A model generated the notes under the pieces. That model saw nothing but the letters and a program-made list of their open reading frames with translations, had not been told where the DNA came from and searched no databases. The position numbers and the translations under genes were made by a program. This document shows, piece after piece, positions 9,998 through 19,598 of a stretch of 64,000 bases of DNA. The stretch is taken from positions 355,251-419,250 of the forward strand of contig JAJVDF010000786.1 of the NCBI GenBank assembly GCA_022410635.1. Direction: 5' to 3'. This DNA is from Tretioscincus oriximinensis. Its lineage: Eukaryota; Chordata; Lepidosauria; Squamata; Gymnophthalmidae. Position 1 is the first letter of the stretch, and every line of letters starts with the position of its first letter.

Positions 9998-10255
9998 AGG
10001 GCCTTTTTTGTGACGGAACGCGCCAGTACGCAGTACCGGCACCTTTTATTTAGGGGGGAGGGGGGAGGGGGGCGGCGTTAGCAGTGGCGGGAGGCGGCAG
10101 TGGCGGCCGCCGCCACTGCCACTAACGCCGCCCCCACTCCCCCGCCTAAATAAAAGGTGCCGGTACTGCGGCGTTAGTGCCGGCGGCAGGGGGACTAACG
10201 CCGCCGCCGCTGCTAACGCCGCCCCCCGCCTAAATAAAAGGTGCCGGTACCCTAG
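9998..10255. mobile_element. GC-rich foldback DNA element (CAGGGCC...CCGGCACCTTTTATTTAG)
   Basis: It begins CAGGGCCTTTTTTGTGACGG, a terminus style common in hAT elements. The word GTACCGGCACCTTTTATTTA at 10034-10053 recurs inverted as AAATAAAAGGTGCCGGTAC at 10147-10165 and again inverted at 10232-10250, so two nested foldbacks share the left arm. Between them is a CGG/GCC-rich core with GGCGTTAGCAGTGGCGG and its complement CCGCCACTGCCACTAACGCC. No matching CCCTG terminus closes the right side, so it is truncated or rearranged. Non-coding. Confidence 0.7.
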
Positions 10256-10329
10256 TAATCCTGTTAAGGATTGTACACCCAGGAAGGCTTCTTTCAAATG
10301 AATATTCAAGGGCAAAGGAGCTTTTTCTA

Positions 10330-11068
10330 GTGCATAGTGAAAAATCCATTAACATGTGGAGCCGAGTGATGATACTACCATTGTGACAGTAAAATCCTGT
10401 GTGCCTCCAACTATAATGACTTTTATATGCTCATCTTCTAATGTGGTGTATTCCATTTTCTGCCAACAATGNCCCTCTACACTCTACATTGGGCAAACAG
10501 GACAATCCCTTCGCCAGAGAATAAATGGACACAAATCAGATATTCGAAATGGAAACACACATAAACCAGTTGCTGATCATTTCAACCTTCCAGGACATTC
10601 TATCTCAGACCTCAGGACTGCAGTCCTTGAACAAAGAAACTACAAAGGAAGATTTGAAAGAGAAGCAGCAGAACCTGAATACATCCATAAGATCCAGGCC
10701 ACCAACAATGGTTTCCTGGCCAACTATACATTTTTATGAAACCTGTTAAGTATTTGATTGGTTCTCTACCAGACATTGCCTCTTGTTGTCCCAGGGACTT
10801 TTTCACATAAGAGGATTAGTTTCTGCTATTCACCTGTTTTTCTAACCTGCAATTCATCACCTTATTACAGTTGCATATGCTTTGTCTTCTCCCATACACA
10901 ATTTCCTATAAATACCTGACCCTGACATTAATCCCTCAGCATCTGAAGAAGTAGACATGTCTATGAAAGCTTATGCCATCCACTTTTCTCAAGTTAGTCT
11001 CAAAGTGCTGCTAGCTCCTTTGCTGGACTTTCTACTAGTATAACACGGCTATTTCTCTGAAATCCAAC
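10330..11068 (+). pseudogene. Penelope-like element: GIY-YIG endonuclease domain plus 3' tail (copy A)
   Basis: The frame at 10356-10739 encodes the C-terminal GIY-YIG endonuclease of a PLE. VVYSIFC (GIY strand) and TLYIGQTGQSLRQRINGHKSD (YIG strand, conserved Arg and His) are followed by HFNLPGHS and a Glu-rich end EREAAEPEYIHKI. One codon of the CQQC metal-ligand pair is hidden by an N. The RT domain that should precede it is absent (5' truncation). The 3' UTR runs to the PLE tail at about 10941-11068, with GAAGAAGTAGACATGTCTAT, GAAAGCTTATGCCA and AGTTAGTCTCAAAGTGCTGC. Copies B and C on the minus strand carry the same tail. Confidence 0.88.
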
Positions 11069-12630
11069 TATAATGTGTTCCCTGAAATATAAACTGTACT
11101 GATATATCTAGGGAGATTGAAATGCTGCAGGCCTAGAAGAAAAGAGAAAGAAATGTGCATTCACTGCAGAATCCTCCATAATTTTCAGAAATTTTGCGTT
11201 TCCATAGAGGCATGTGAAGTTACTTCGAGGTATCATCAAAAGGNGAACCCGCATATCAAAACAGAGGGGGCTTGTGCCTTCTGCACGTGGTCCTATTTCA
11301 GACCAGTGTCCTTACACGCCAGCAGATCTTAATGTCAACTTCTACCTGGATTAGAGTGGCTTTCTTAATGTCTTAGTCCAGTTTATTCCATCCTCTGCAG
11401 ATAGAGTGTTTTTAAGAGAACAGGGATTCCCTTACAGTATATTAATGTGAGGAAGGACTATGGACCTTTTCCGGTGTGAATCATGTCTGATCCTTTGGGA
11501 TTCCATGGACCACAGCATATGAGGTTCATCTGTTGCCTGCTCAAGCCAATACTTGCTGCTTTCTTGAAAATACCCATCTTATCTTCTTCTACTTTATTCA
11601 CATTTTGTCTACAGTCTTTGTCAAATCTTGCTGAATCTTGTTTTCTGATCATACAAAGTATTTAAACTTTAGCTTTGTGATATGTCCTTCCAATGAACAA
11701 TCAGAGTTGATATCCTTCAGTATTTGGTCTCCTTTCAGTCCAATAAATTCTCAAAAATTATTTAATTAAGAAATATTAACTTTAATTATAAGATAACATG
11801 TAATAGATACACGCAACAGTCTAAGGGCCTTGTAACACACATGTTTTTAAACCATCTTCAGTCCAGACGAACTGCACTNAAAACTAGAAAAACTGATTTT
11901 TCTTTAGTTTAGTCCAGTTATTCAAGCTGAAGACCATTTAAGGCATGTGCATGACCAGGTTCCAGGTGCTGCATTATTCACTGAGCAGTGTATTCCAAAA
12001 GTTTGATATAAATACTGGAACATAGAATTTCTTATAGGAATTGCAGATCAATGTGGAACATACTGCTATGCCTCACAGAAGCGTTCAAGAACTTGACAAA
12101 TTGGCAAATAACATGAAATAGGTCCATCCAAATGAGGTCCTTGTTATGGCGCAACAGTGCCAGTGCACCTCAACCCAGAGGTGGGAAAGTGCTGAACAAA
12201 TGCATGGAGCTCCAAGCCTCTATTCTTTAGTTCTGGATCATCTGTGTGAGAATAACATTGCTTACACAGATGTATCCTCAGGAACTGGGCTGGAAGTCGG
12301 ACTTAATACTGGTTTGATGTATACAGATGATGTAGAAGGTTATGGGCAGTTAGATGGTTGCTTATTCTATGGGCTTGAGACTTTAGGGTTCCTAAGTCTC
12401 TAGGGACACACCGTAAGATTAAGTGCTTGCTACAGTACTGATTTGTCTTGACAGCCCAGATTTTAATAATGGAAGTTTTTAGCAATAAAGTCANGAAGCA
12501 TATACATTCACCTATGTTTCAAAGGAAAATCACCAGCGGACAGGACCATTTGGGGTCCATTAAAAACATGACACTATAATGGATTCCTTCAATTTTATTC
12601 TTGTGTTCTTTGCATTTTTAACCTACACTA
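11069..12630. other. No gene seen; unassigned DNA
   Basis: Several 60-85-codon open frames (for example 12146-12403) have no recognisable motif and no flanking splice pattern that convinces me. Confidence 0.4.
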
Positions 12631-12634
12631 TGTC

Positions 12635-12700
12635 CAAAGGTCTCAGGGCAAACTGAAATAAAATATAAAATGAATAAACTATAAATGAAAACAATGCTAG
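12635..12700 (-). mobile_element. L2-type LINE 3' tail remnant
   Basis: The segment CCAAAGGTCTCAGGGCAAAC followed by an A-rich AAATAAAATATAAAAT stretch matches the conserved L2 3' end seen inverted at 15.95-16.1 kb and 41.5 kb. Very short and diverged. Confidence 0.5.
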
Positions 12701-12941
12701 GAAATGGTGGAGGAGGTAGTGGGGAATTGGAAAGCTATTTCCTTTGCCCAGAGTAATGTTGTCCTCAGTGTCAACTTAAGTTGATGCTTTAGTTTTTATT
12801 CAGTCCTTTTATTCAATTTTGACTTCTTATGTCTTTTTCTCTTTTTGCTCTCAATAATTTCTTTACAATAAATTATTGTTATTTTCATGAAATATGCAGA
12901 CTCAATAGTAAAATAGTAGTAGTAAAAGGTTTATATACACC

Positions 12942-13297
12942 TTTTCATGTAGGGTTGCCATACGTCCCGGTAAATCGGGACAGTCCCGGTTTTGGTGACA
13001 ATTTTGCTGTCCCGTCTGGGTTTCCCCAAAATAGTTAAAAATCCCAGGTTGCCGCTGCCGCTAACCCCGCCGCTGCTGCTAACCCTGTTGCCGCCGCTAA
13101 CCCCGCCGCTGCTCCCGCCGCCGCTAATCCCCTGCCGCCGCCAACCCCCCGCTGCCGCCGCCAACCCCCCACTGCCGCCAAACCCCTGTCACCACTAACC
13201 CCCGCCGCCGCTAAACCACCTGCCACTGCTAACCAACCCCCACGCCGCTAACCCCCACGCCGCGCACCCCCCACCCCACCCCGTCCCGGTTTCATGA
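12942..13297 (+). mobile_element. hAT-like MITE, GC-core family, copy 3
   Basis: It starts TAGGGTTGCCATACGTCCCG at 12950, as in copy 1, and shares the GACAATTTTGCTGTCCCGTC box and the (CCGCTAACCCCGCCGCTG)-like core (13050-13255). It stops at CCCGTCCCGG (13289) without the ATGGCAACCCTA terminus and without the AGACAGGCAG hairpin. Even so, TTTCATG flanks both sides (12943-12949 and 13290-13296), so the shortened form may itself have been inserted. Non-coding. Confidence 0.8.
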
Positions 13298-13299
13298 GA

Positions 13300-14402
13300 G
13301 GTATCAAAACTATGAAGGAACACTTTTGAAGAACCCACATTATAAAACATATTCTGATTTGTCTGACACTTTTTTTATTTACTTCCTAATTCCGTATGTA
13401 TTCCTCAATAGTTTTGATGTCTTCAATATGTATCTATAAAGTTGAAAATAATTTTTAAAAAAGAACATAAAAAAGTTTGTTCAGACTTTTGACGGGTACA
13501 GTATGTACATAATTGAAATTTCAATATGGGAGCTTCTGGTAGCAAACCATTTAATATTACTATGAAATATTGTATAACATGTCACAACATACTAACTGTA
13601 TTCTCCTTCTCCCCCTTTTTCTAATGTTAGGACATTTGCATAGTGAACCAATTGGGATCACTATGCTGTCAATCTTAGCTACTAATCAGTGGGGATTTAC
13701 TTCAGAAAAATAGCAGTTGAATGTCTTCCTATATATTCAGGTGACTGCACAACACATACGCACTATGAATTTTCATGCCAGCACATATTATCAGAAAGAG
13801 GTCAGTAATCTAAAATTAAGTTCTGCATGGTAGAGGAAGCATCATATTTCCCTGCAGATCCAAATATCAAAGGAGGTTGCATAGTATTGACTCTTTCTCC
13901 CCCGAGACTGGTGAAATTGTCTTATCATTAGTGGAGCAAAAGCTAGTCAGTGAGTTGGTGTCAATCAAAGGTGAAAAGACATTTCACTAATTAGCCTTTA
14001 TTGATATAAAATGATATATGAATCAAAAGCACAAGAAGTAGCAATTTGTCATTCTAACAACCAGCTTTGCAATTAGTCTTTTTAGTTATTATTTCCCTTG
14101 CATACCAAGTATTTTTCCCTTGCTACTCCAGGTATTTTATCTGAATATCACAAATATTCAAAGGATAGGAAGTTAATCCCCAACAAACTATTAAGAGAGA
14201 AAGTTTTTCTAGAATTTTAAAGAAAAAGCAAATACACTTTTATGATAGAATGCTGTACATGGTTTTGGAAATAATCCTGGGTTATGAGTAAAAGATTAGG
14301 AGTTAGAAACAAAAAACATATTTTCTAAACTCATCAGTGATAATGCATTTTCTTCCAGCTTTTCCTTTTAACCTCTGGTCACTTAAAAATGAAGATTGGA
14401 AG
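13300..14402. other. No gene seen; AT-rich unassigned DNA
   Basis: No coding pattern and no repeat boundary recognised. Confidence 0.45.
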
Positions 14403-14482
14403 TATACTGCTCAAAACAATTAAGGGAACACAGTGTTACACTGTTATGTTAACGTGTTCCCTTAATTGTTTTGAGCAGTATA
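14403..14482. mobile_element. 80-bp palindromic MITE (Tc1/mariner-like ends)
   Basis: A perfect 29-bp inverted repeat: TATACTGCTCAAAACAATTA... at 14403-14431 and its exact complement at 14454-14482, with a 22-base spacer. The ends begin and finish with TA, the mariner/Tc1 target. The 'TACTGCTCAAAA' end is shared by a widespread mariner-type MITE. Perfect arms suggest recent gene conversion or a young insertion. Confidence 0.8.
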
Positions 14483-14885
14483 CAAAAGACCACTGAAAAA
14501 AGAAATCTGCAATCTTGTATTTAAAAAAAGTGACTAAAAATACCTCGGCAATGGTAGACTAGTGCTCCTGCTCTATCACAAGTTCTCATCAGGGTCTTCT
14601 TCTGCTCTTGTCTGATATACAAAACCAAGAAACACCACGCTAGTGATAGATCTGTTAAAAAAATTTCAAGCAGACTAATACTGCCTATTCCAATTTGAGT
14701 GCTAGTGCTTCCCCCCCTGTTCAACAACAAGAAAATAGTGCTTCCCCATGTTAAGATAAACTTCCCACCTTGCATAAGCTTTGAAAATGGAAATACAGAA
14801 TTTTCCATTATCCCTTATGGACATTTCAGAGATCAACTCCAATATGAAACTCCACCTCACACACCAGAAGTAATGTTGGAACAAC
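14483..14885. other. No gene seen; unassigned DNA
   Basis: Overlapping short frames on both strands, none with domain character. Confidence 0.4.
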
Positions 14886-14934
14886 AGGAATGAGGACCAG
14901 TCACAAGAGATTGTAACGTTCCTGTGCACTAGGA

Positions 14935-15004
14935 GACGTTACCACCTGAGACCTTCGGGTATAGGGCGGGGTATAAGTATAAATAAATAAATAAATAAAT
15001 AAAT
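14935..15004 (+). mobile_element. L2-type 3' end with (AAAT)n tail
   Basis: GAGACCTTCGGGTATAGGGC followed by GGGGTATAAGT and (AAAT)n is the conserved 3' end of L2 LINEs and of SINEs that borrow it. The same string stands at about 47052-47096. Upstream body not identifiable. Confidence 0.7.
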
Positions 15005-15104
15005 TTAAGGGACTTGGGAGCCAGCTGTGATTGTGGGCTAGAGAGATCACAGCCTGGCTGGGGGTCTGCTATAAAGAGAGCAGCCAAAAAGCAGAAAGTT
15101 TAGA

Positions 15105-15600
15105 AGTCTGTTGTAAAAATAACCACACAGACAAAAGGCCTCAGGTGGAATCACAGTTTACTTCAGGAAAGGAAAGGAGAGGAAGTGAACCAAGATTGTT
15201 GGTCACCAAGTCTTTTAAAACCTCCCTTCCAGGAGGAGTTACAGGCAGTCAGCTGGTACAAAACATCTTCCAGGCTCCTTTTGCTTCTGTAAACATCCTG
15301 TCCTTGGCCCAGCCCATTCTTTTGTTCTGGGTCCTTCAGGTTTCATTTCCTGGCTGCAGTCTGCCTCACCATGCGGCCGGCAGAACACCACCCACCATTG
15401 TTCAGCTAATACTTTGCACATACACAGCCAGAAGAGGAAATGAAGAATTAACCAAGTTACTATTGAAACAAAGGGGCTGGAGTGGGGTTTTACAAAGGTG
15501 GCAAAAGTGGTTAGACAAGAATGCAAAGTAGAAAGCAAACTGTAAAAGTTGAAATTACAGGCTGAAACAGTAACTTTTAAGCAATAGTAAATAAACTTCT
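15105..15600 (-). mobile_element. Candidate solo LTR (minus strand)
   Basis: Read on the minus strand it shows a possible TATA-like TTTTAAAAGACTTGG at about 15222-15208, then a stretch with TGAAGTAAACTGTGATTCC at about 15160-15142, and an end in GTGTGGTTATTTTTACAACA at 15128-15109. This is the layout of an LTR's U3-R-U5, and the GC content differs from the surroundings. No target duplication, primer-binding site or internal region was found. The open frame 15031-15531 on the plus strand is therefore regarded as spurious. A single-copy promoter-like region is the alternative. Confidence 0.4.
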
Positions 15601-15885
15601 CAATATTACAAACTATAGAATAATAATAGAGGCTTGAATAAAAATATTTACAGGTTTAAAATACAATAGAGATGATGGATCTCCTTGCAGCGTAAGTACA
15701 GTTTGTCTGGAGTGGAAAAAGGAAAGTGCATCCACAATGCTGCTGATGTAGGACAAGGATGCTCTCAATATGCCCTCCACTCCATCTGAATTATGAAAGA
15801 TTCAAATGCTTTACAGTGCTTGGAGGTAAATGTTGAAGAAAAGGAACATGAGACTAGAAAATATTCCTGAGGAATGAAATAGAAG
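15601..15885. other. No gene seen; unassigned spacer
   Basis: Nothing recognised between the candidate LTR and the SINE. Confidence 0.4.
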
Positions 15886-16755
15886 AAGAAGAACTTGGTT
15901 CTTATACCCTGCTCTTCTCACCTTTCAAAGCGGGTTACAAGGATATATTTTTATTTATTTATTTATTTATTTAAAAGATTTTTACCCCGCCCTTCCCCCC
16001 GAAGGTGTCCAGGGCGGCTTACAAAAATTAAAAAATTCGGGTCGCCATGACCTTCACAAGATTAAAATTATAAAACACAACTGTTAAAAATGTCGTCCTC
16101 TGGTGGGGGGGCTAACATGAAAAGGCCCGGGTGAAGAGATAGGTCTTTACCAGGCGCCTAAAAGATAGTAAAGAAGGCACCTGGCGTGCTTCCGAGGGGA
16201 GGCCGTTCCATAATATCGGGGCCACTACCGAGAAGGCTCTTCCCCGCGCCCCCGCCCCCCTTATCTTAGAGCAGGAGGGGACAACTAGAAGGCCCTCTCC
16301 TTCTGATCGCAGAGACCGGGCAGGACTATATGGGAAAAGGCGTTCCCTCAAGTATTCAGGACCCAAACCGTTTAGGGCTTTATACGTCAGTATAAGCACC
16401 TTGAATTGGGCTCGGTAGCGAATAGGTAGCCAGTGCAGTTCTTTGAGGACCGGCGTGATGGACGTCCGGCCAGACACACCCGACAGCAGACGAGCTGCTG
16501 CATTCTGCACTAGCTCCAGCCTCCGAACTGTCTTCAAGGGAAGCCCCACGTAGAGTGCATTGCAGTAGTCTAATCTGGAGGTTACCAGAGCATGAAGAAC
16601 CGTGGCCAAAGACCCCCTGTCCAGGAACGGCCGCAACTGGCGGACCGAAGGCTCACATTCTATCTTCCCCACCAGGCTCTGGTGGTTCCCATGTATCTAC
16701 TTGCAGTCAGTTGCAATTTCTTGCAATTCATGCTTTCGAAATACATTGTGAACTG
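15886..16755 (-). mobile_element. tRNA-derived SINE (TTC-tail family) split by an L2 insertion
   Basis: The SINE 3' part lies at 15886-15950 (GAAGAAGAAGAACTTGG, TCTCACCTTTCAAAG, GTTACAAGGATA). The next SINE segment, GAAGGCTCACATTCTATCTTCC and CCACCAGGCTCTGGTGGTTCC, resumes at about 16646 and ends at about 16755. Intact copies (34467-34770, 23361-23665) show these two segments directly joined. The intervening 15951-16645 is an L2 3' end in the same orientation, so an L2 landed inside an older SINE. Confidence 0.8.
15951..16645 (-). pseudogene. L2-clade LINE: RT C-terminal ORF and 3' UTR
   Basis: Minus-strand frame ending at 16112. From VRQLRPFLDRGSLATVLHAL it continues through VTSRLDYCNALYVGLPLKT, LELVQNAAARLLSG, ITPVLKELHWLPIRYRAQFK, LTYKALNGLGPEYL and a final FSVVAPILWNGLPSEAR. 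These blocks are the hallmark C-terminus of L2/CR1-like polymerases downstream of the catalytic fingers. The first ~10 residues of the open frame (MGKIECEPS) come from the host SINE, not the L2. The 3' UTR holds the conserved CCCGAAGGTGTCCAGGGCGG box and ends in (TTTA)n. It is 5'-truncated but the remaining frame is intact, so the copy is fairly young. Confidence 0.9.
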
Positions 16756-16760
16756 GCCCT

Positions 16761-16914
16761 TAGTTGTACAGTACATAGTTGTAATATCTAAAATGTAACC
16801 TGAACAAGGAAGCCCTCCTACACTTACCACGTGGTATAGTTATATGATACCAGAAGGTTTCACTAGAGCACATCATAAGCAATAAAAGGTGTGTGGGAGA
16901 GTTCAACATTTCGA
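16761..16914. other. No gene; short spacer
   Basis: Includes GTGTGGGAGAGTTCAACATT at about 16891, which also appears inverted near 50277-50295; it may be the outer edge of the composite repeat that follows. Confidence 0.4.
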
Positions 16915-17036
16915 GGTATAATGACCAATGACAGAGCTTGGAACTTTGGCAGCCTCCAGAGACCAATGANGGGGCTTGGAATTTAGCAGCTTCTAGAGAC
17001 CAATAACAGGGCTCGGAAATTTGGTAGCCTCAGAGA
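16915..17036 (+). repeat. 38-bp tandem repeat, three copies
   Basis: Three units start GACCAATGACAGAGCTTGG, GACCAATGANGGGGCTTGG and GACCAATAACAGGGCTCGG at about 16920, 16960 and 16999, each ending GCAGCCT(C)CAGA-like. Related units lie inverted at 50175-50260 (two) and a single one at 54370-54410, each time beside a CR1 fragment. Confidence 0.75.
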
Positions 17037-17165
17037 CCAGATTCCTGGATTAAAAGCTGGCTAAAAAACAGAAAACAAAGTAATAAACTGACAGTTCTCT
17101 GGGTGGAAAGATGTGAAAAGTGGAANCTCCCAGGGTCCAGTACTAGAACTACTACTGGGAAGGAA
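17037..17165 (+). pseudogene. CR1 LINE reverse transcriptase fragment
   Basis: Plus-strand translation around 17040-17150 gives DSWIKSWLKNRKQ followed by FSGWKDVKSGXPRVQY, corresponding to the CR1 block 'WIQSWLSNRTQRVVLNGESS.W..V.SGVPQGSVLGP'. Truncated on both sides, by the tandem repeat and by the GGAA tract. Confidence 0.7.
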
Positions 17166-17345
17166 AGGAAGAAGGAAATGAAGGGAAGGAATGGATGAAA
17201 GGTGGAAGGGAAGGAAGATAAAGAAAAATAAAGAAGGAAAGGAAAATGGAAGGAAAGGAAAACGGAAAGAAGGAATGAAACAAAAAAGCAGTAAGCGAAA
17301 GAGAGATGGGAGGGAGGGAGGGAGGGAGGAGGGAAAAGAGTTCAT
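17160..17345. repeat. GGAA/GAAA-rich purine tract
   Basis: Nearly pure purine plus strand with GGAAG, GAAAG and GGAGG units. Open frames across it are low-complexity artefacts. The same composition (as pyrimidine) flanks the CR1 pieces at 49.95-50.07 kb and 54.12-54.26 kb. Confidence 0.85.
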
Positions 17346-17545
17346 GGGTGGAGGCATGGATGGGAGCAAGGGGTAGGAGGGGCTAGAGCCTATTACATTA
17401 CCATAACACAACAGGCTAATTCCACTAATATTAATATAAGAAATCCTTTGCTATATCAATTGAATATAGCCCGTGTATCCCGTAAACCTCTTTCACTGTG
17501 GCAGAAATTTGTACATGAAAGTCCACAATCAATGCAGAAGTACAC

Positions 17546-17690
17546 ACATTGTAGGACATAGCTGGAGCTCAGTGGCAGAGCAAGCTGTCTGGGAAACAAA
17601 GTTGCTGGTTCAATCCCCTGGAAGGGAGCCATAACAAACCACTTCTGTATCTCTACCAACAACATTTATTGGGGTGCCATATATAGTTCT
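17546..17690 (+). mobile_element. tRNA-derived SINE (GCTCAGTGGCAGAGC type)
   Basis: An A-box-like AGCTCAGTGGCAGAGCAAG at about 17567 and a B-box-like GCTGGTTCAATCCCC at about 17604 are spaced as in a tRNA, typical of the squamate SINE that begins '..GAGCTCAGTGGTAGAGC'. No functional tRNA cloverleaf; the 3' part is diverged. Confidence 0.7.
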
Positions 17691-17789
17691 GCCACAGGTC
17701 AGCAAGATTTAACAGTACATGACAACAAGATCAACATTGTCTTGCTCATCATATCCCATCACCAGGCCTTTACGTGCTTAGAGTCTCCC

Positions 17790-18003
17790 ATATCAAACAG
17801 ATATATGGGGTTTTATACCCCACTTTTCTCAACCAGAAAGGACTCAGAAAAACTTACATAACCTTCTGTTCTCTTCACAACAGGCACCTTATGAAGTATA
17901 TTGGGCTGAGANCTCCAAAGAACTGTCACTCAACTGGCTTTATGGAGGAGTGCAAATTCAAACCAGGAGTCTAGCAGNTAAGAGTCTGACAGTTTAACCA
18001 GAA
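17790..18003 (-). mobile_element. tRNA-derived SINE (Squam-type), copy 1
   Basis: Plus-strand order is CCCCACTTTTCTCAACC, CTTCACAACAGGCACC, AAGAACTGTCACTCAAC, GGAGGAGTGCAAATTCAAACC, and a terminal TAAGAGTCTGACAG. Read on the minus strand this is the squamate SINE whose head holds a degraded B box and a GTTAGACTCTTA anticodon-like stem. A better-preserved copy lies at 62300-62512. Two Ns fall inside. Confidence 0.75.
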
Positions 18004-18784
18004 GATGACTTGCCCAAATGAAATGATTCAAAATTCCTGGGTCTTTTAGCACAAAAGGTAGACAAGACCTGCTTTCTATTTTTTTCCCATAGTCTTGACT
18101 CCAAGAAGAAAAGTACACAGTCACAGATACTCTGTTGGTGCCTAGGAACATTAAATGTTTGTCAGGTACCACATATGTGCAAGGCTATGCAAAGTGACCC
18201 CTAAGGTCAGCATAAAGCACCTGGTAGTACATTATCATGTAAACTATGAAATCCAGAGGAAGATGTTTCAATGACAATTTTTAAGCCACCTCTATTGAGG
18301 ATACTGAAATAATTATTTCTCAGTTTCCTTTTTCCCTTGACTGCCTTGTCTCCTCCATCCTTAATTGTCATCTAATGGAATATGCTTAGACTAGAGTCTG
18401 TTATGCTAAATTTCCAGGGAAGAGAAATGTTATAAATAAGAGCCAGTTGCACTAATTTCCACATATTACCTTGCAATTTATAAGTTGAATTAATGCAAAT
18501 AATGCAAAAAAAATGAATCTTTGAAGCTAGAATGCATAAATATTTTGGCACAACATTAATGACGTTATGATAACAGAGAACTACACACCCCTTTAACATT
18601 TATTTAGCTATCCTGGTTTGCCAGTGACATTTCTTTTACACAAATGTCATCACATGCATGAATAAACAAATCATTTCCTGAAATATGTCTACTATGTTCA
18701 TGTTGCCTTTTAACTAAATTAACACTGAGCAGTAATGCAGATACATGCTAAGTATTTATTTGTGTTTAGCAAGCATCATATTCC
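18004..18784. other. No gene seen; AT-rich unassigned DNA
   Basis: No coding or repeat signature recognised. Confidence 0.45.
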
Positions 18785-19268
18785 TAGACTGACCAGATGA
18801 CCAGTTTTTTTGGGGAAACATGGTTTGTGGGTGTCTACCCCGCCCTCCCATGGGAGGGCGATTTCCCTGCTTTTTGCTGAGGAAAGAAAAAAAAAGAAAT
18901 TTAATGCACACCACTAGGGGGCTCTGGCAACGAGGGCCAGCTCCTGAAGGCACCCTCCCCTCAGTAAAAAAAAAAATTTAAATTCTCATGCACTTCATAA
19001 AAAAAGGATTTTTTTNAAAAAAAGAATGCACCATTAGGGGGCTCTGGCAACTGGAGCCAGCTCTTGAAGGCACCCCTCCCTCAGCAATTTTTTTTAAAAA
19101 AAATCAAATTTCTCACGCACTTTAAAAATTCTCACATACTTTGCAGATTTGTCAGGCGGGGATTTCGGAGGGGTATGCAAATTGGTGGGTGATTTGCATA
19201 TTGATGAATATGAAATTAGCATGAATATTAACTACCCCAGTTTGGGCCTAAGAAAATCTGGTCAGACT
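18785..19268. mobile_element. MITE with AG(G/A)CTGACCAGAT termini, copy 2, with duplicated internal module
   Basis: Left end TAGACTGACCAGATGACC, right end AAAATCTGGTCAGACT. Inside, a module starting CACCACTAGGGGGCTCTGGC (18909) is repeated as CACCATTAGGGGGCTCTGGC (19029), a 120-bp tandem duplication, each copy ending in CTTGAAGGCACC-like sequence and a T/A-rich run. The same module appears once, inverted, in the copy at 36958-37362 and twice near 59.7-60.04 kb. Non-coding. Confidence 0.75.
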
Positions 19269-19598
19269 TTCTTATTGCAATTTAAGAATTTCAGTCATTA
19301 TTGTGGTTTGTTTGCAATTACATTGCAGTGTTCTTGAATCATAATCTTGATAGTGCATTGGTGTGCTTATAAAGAGATTGCAATGTTTTGCTAGAAAAGG
19401 AGAGCACATAGGCATTGTTTTGAATAAGAATTATAGCTATTCATTTGCATTGGGGATACCTAAAGAATGATAGTTATGTAATTTAAGGTATGGATGGTAT
19501 CAGCATTGAATTATTGTATAACTGTTCTTGGTATTGTTAAAATTAGGGAGTTTAGCCCACTCTCTTTGTGTATAACAGCGGGTCTCTAGCAAAGCAGT
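19269..19598. other. No gene; AT-rich unassigned DNA
   Basis: Nothing recognised. Confidence 0.4.

Noticed and set aside
15031..15531. A 166-codon plus-strand protein
   Set aside because: No domain, sits antisense across an LTR-like block, and composition is not protein-like.
16555..16755. SINE-L2 chimeric transcript
   Set aside because: The missing SINE 3' part is found on the other side of the L2 (15886-15950), so nested insertion explains it better.
16915..17036. CRISPR-like array
   Set aside because: Units abut directly without spacers and are diverged; this is a short tandem repeat in a vertebrate genome.
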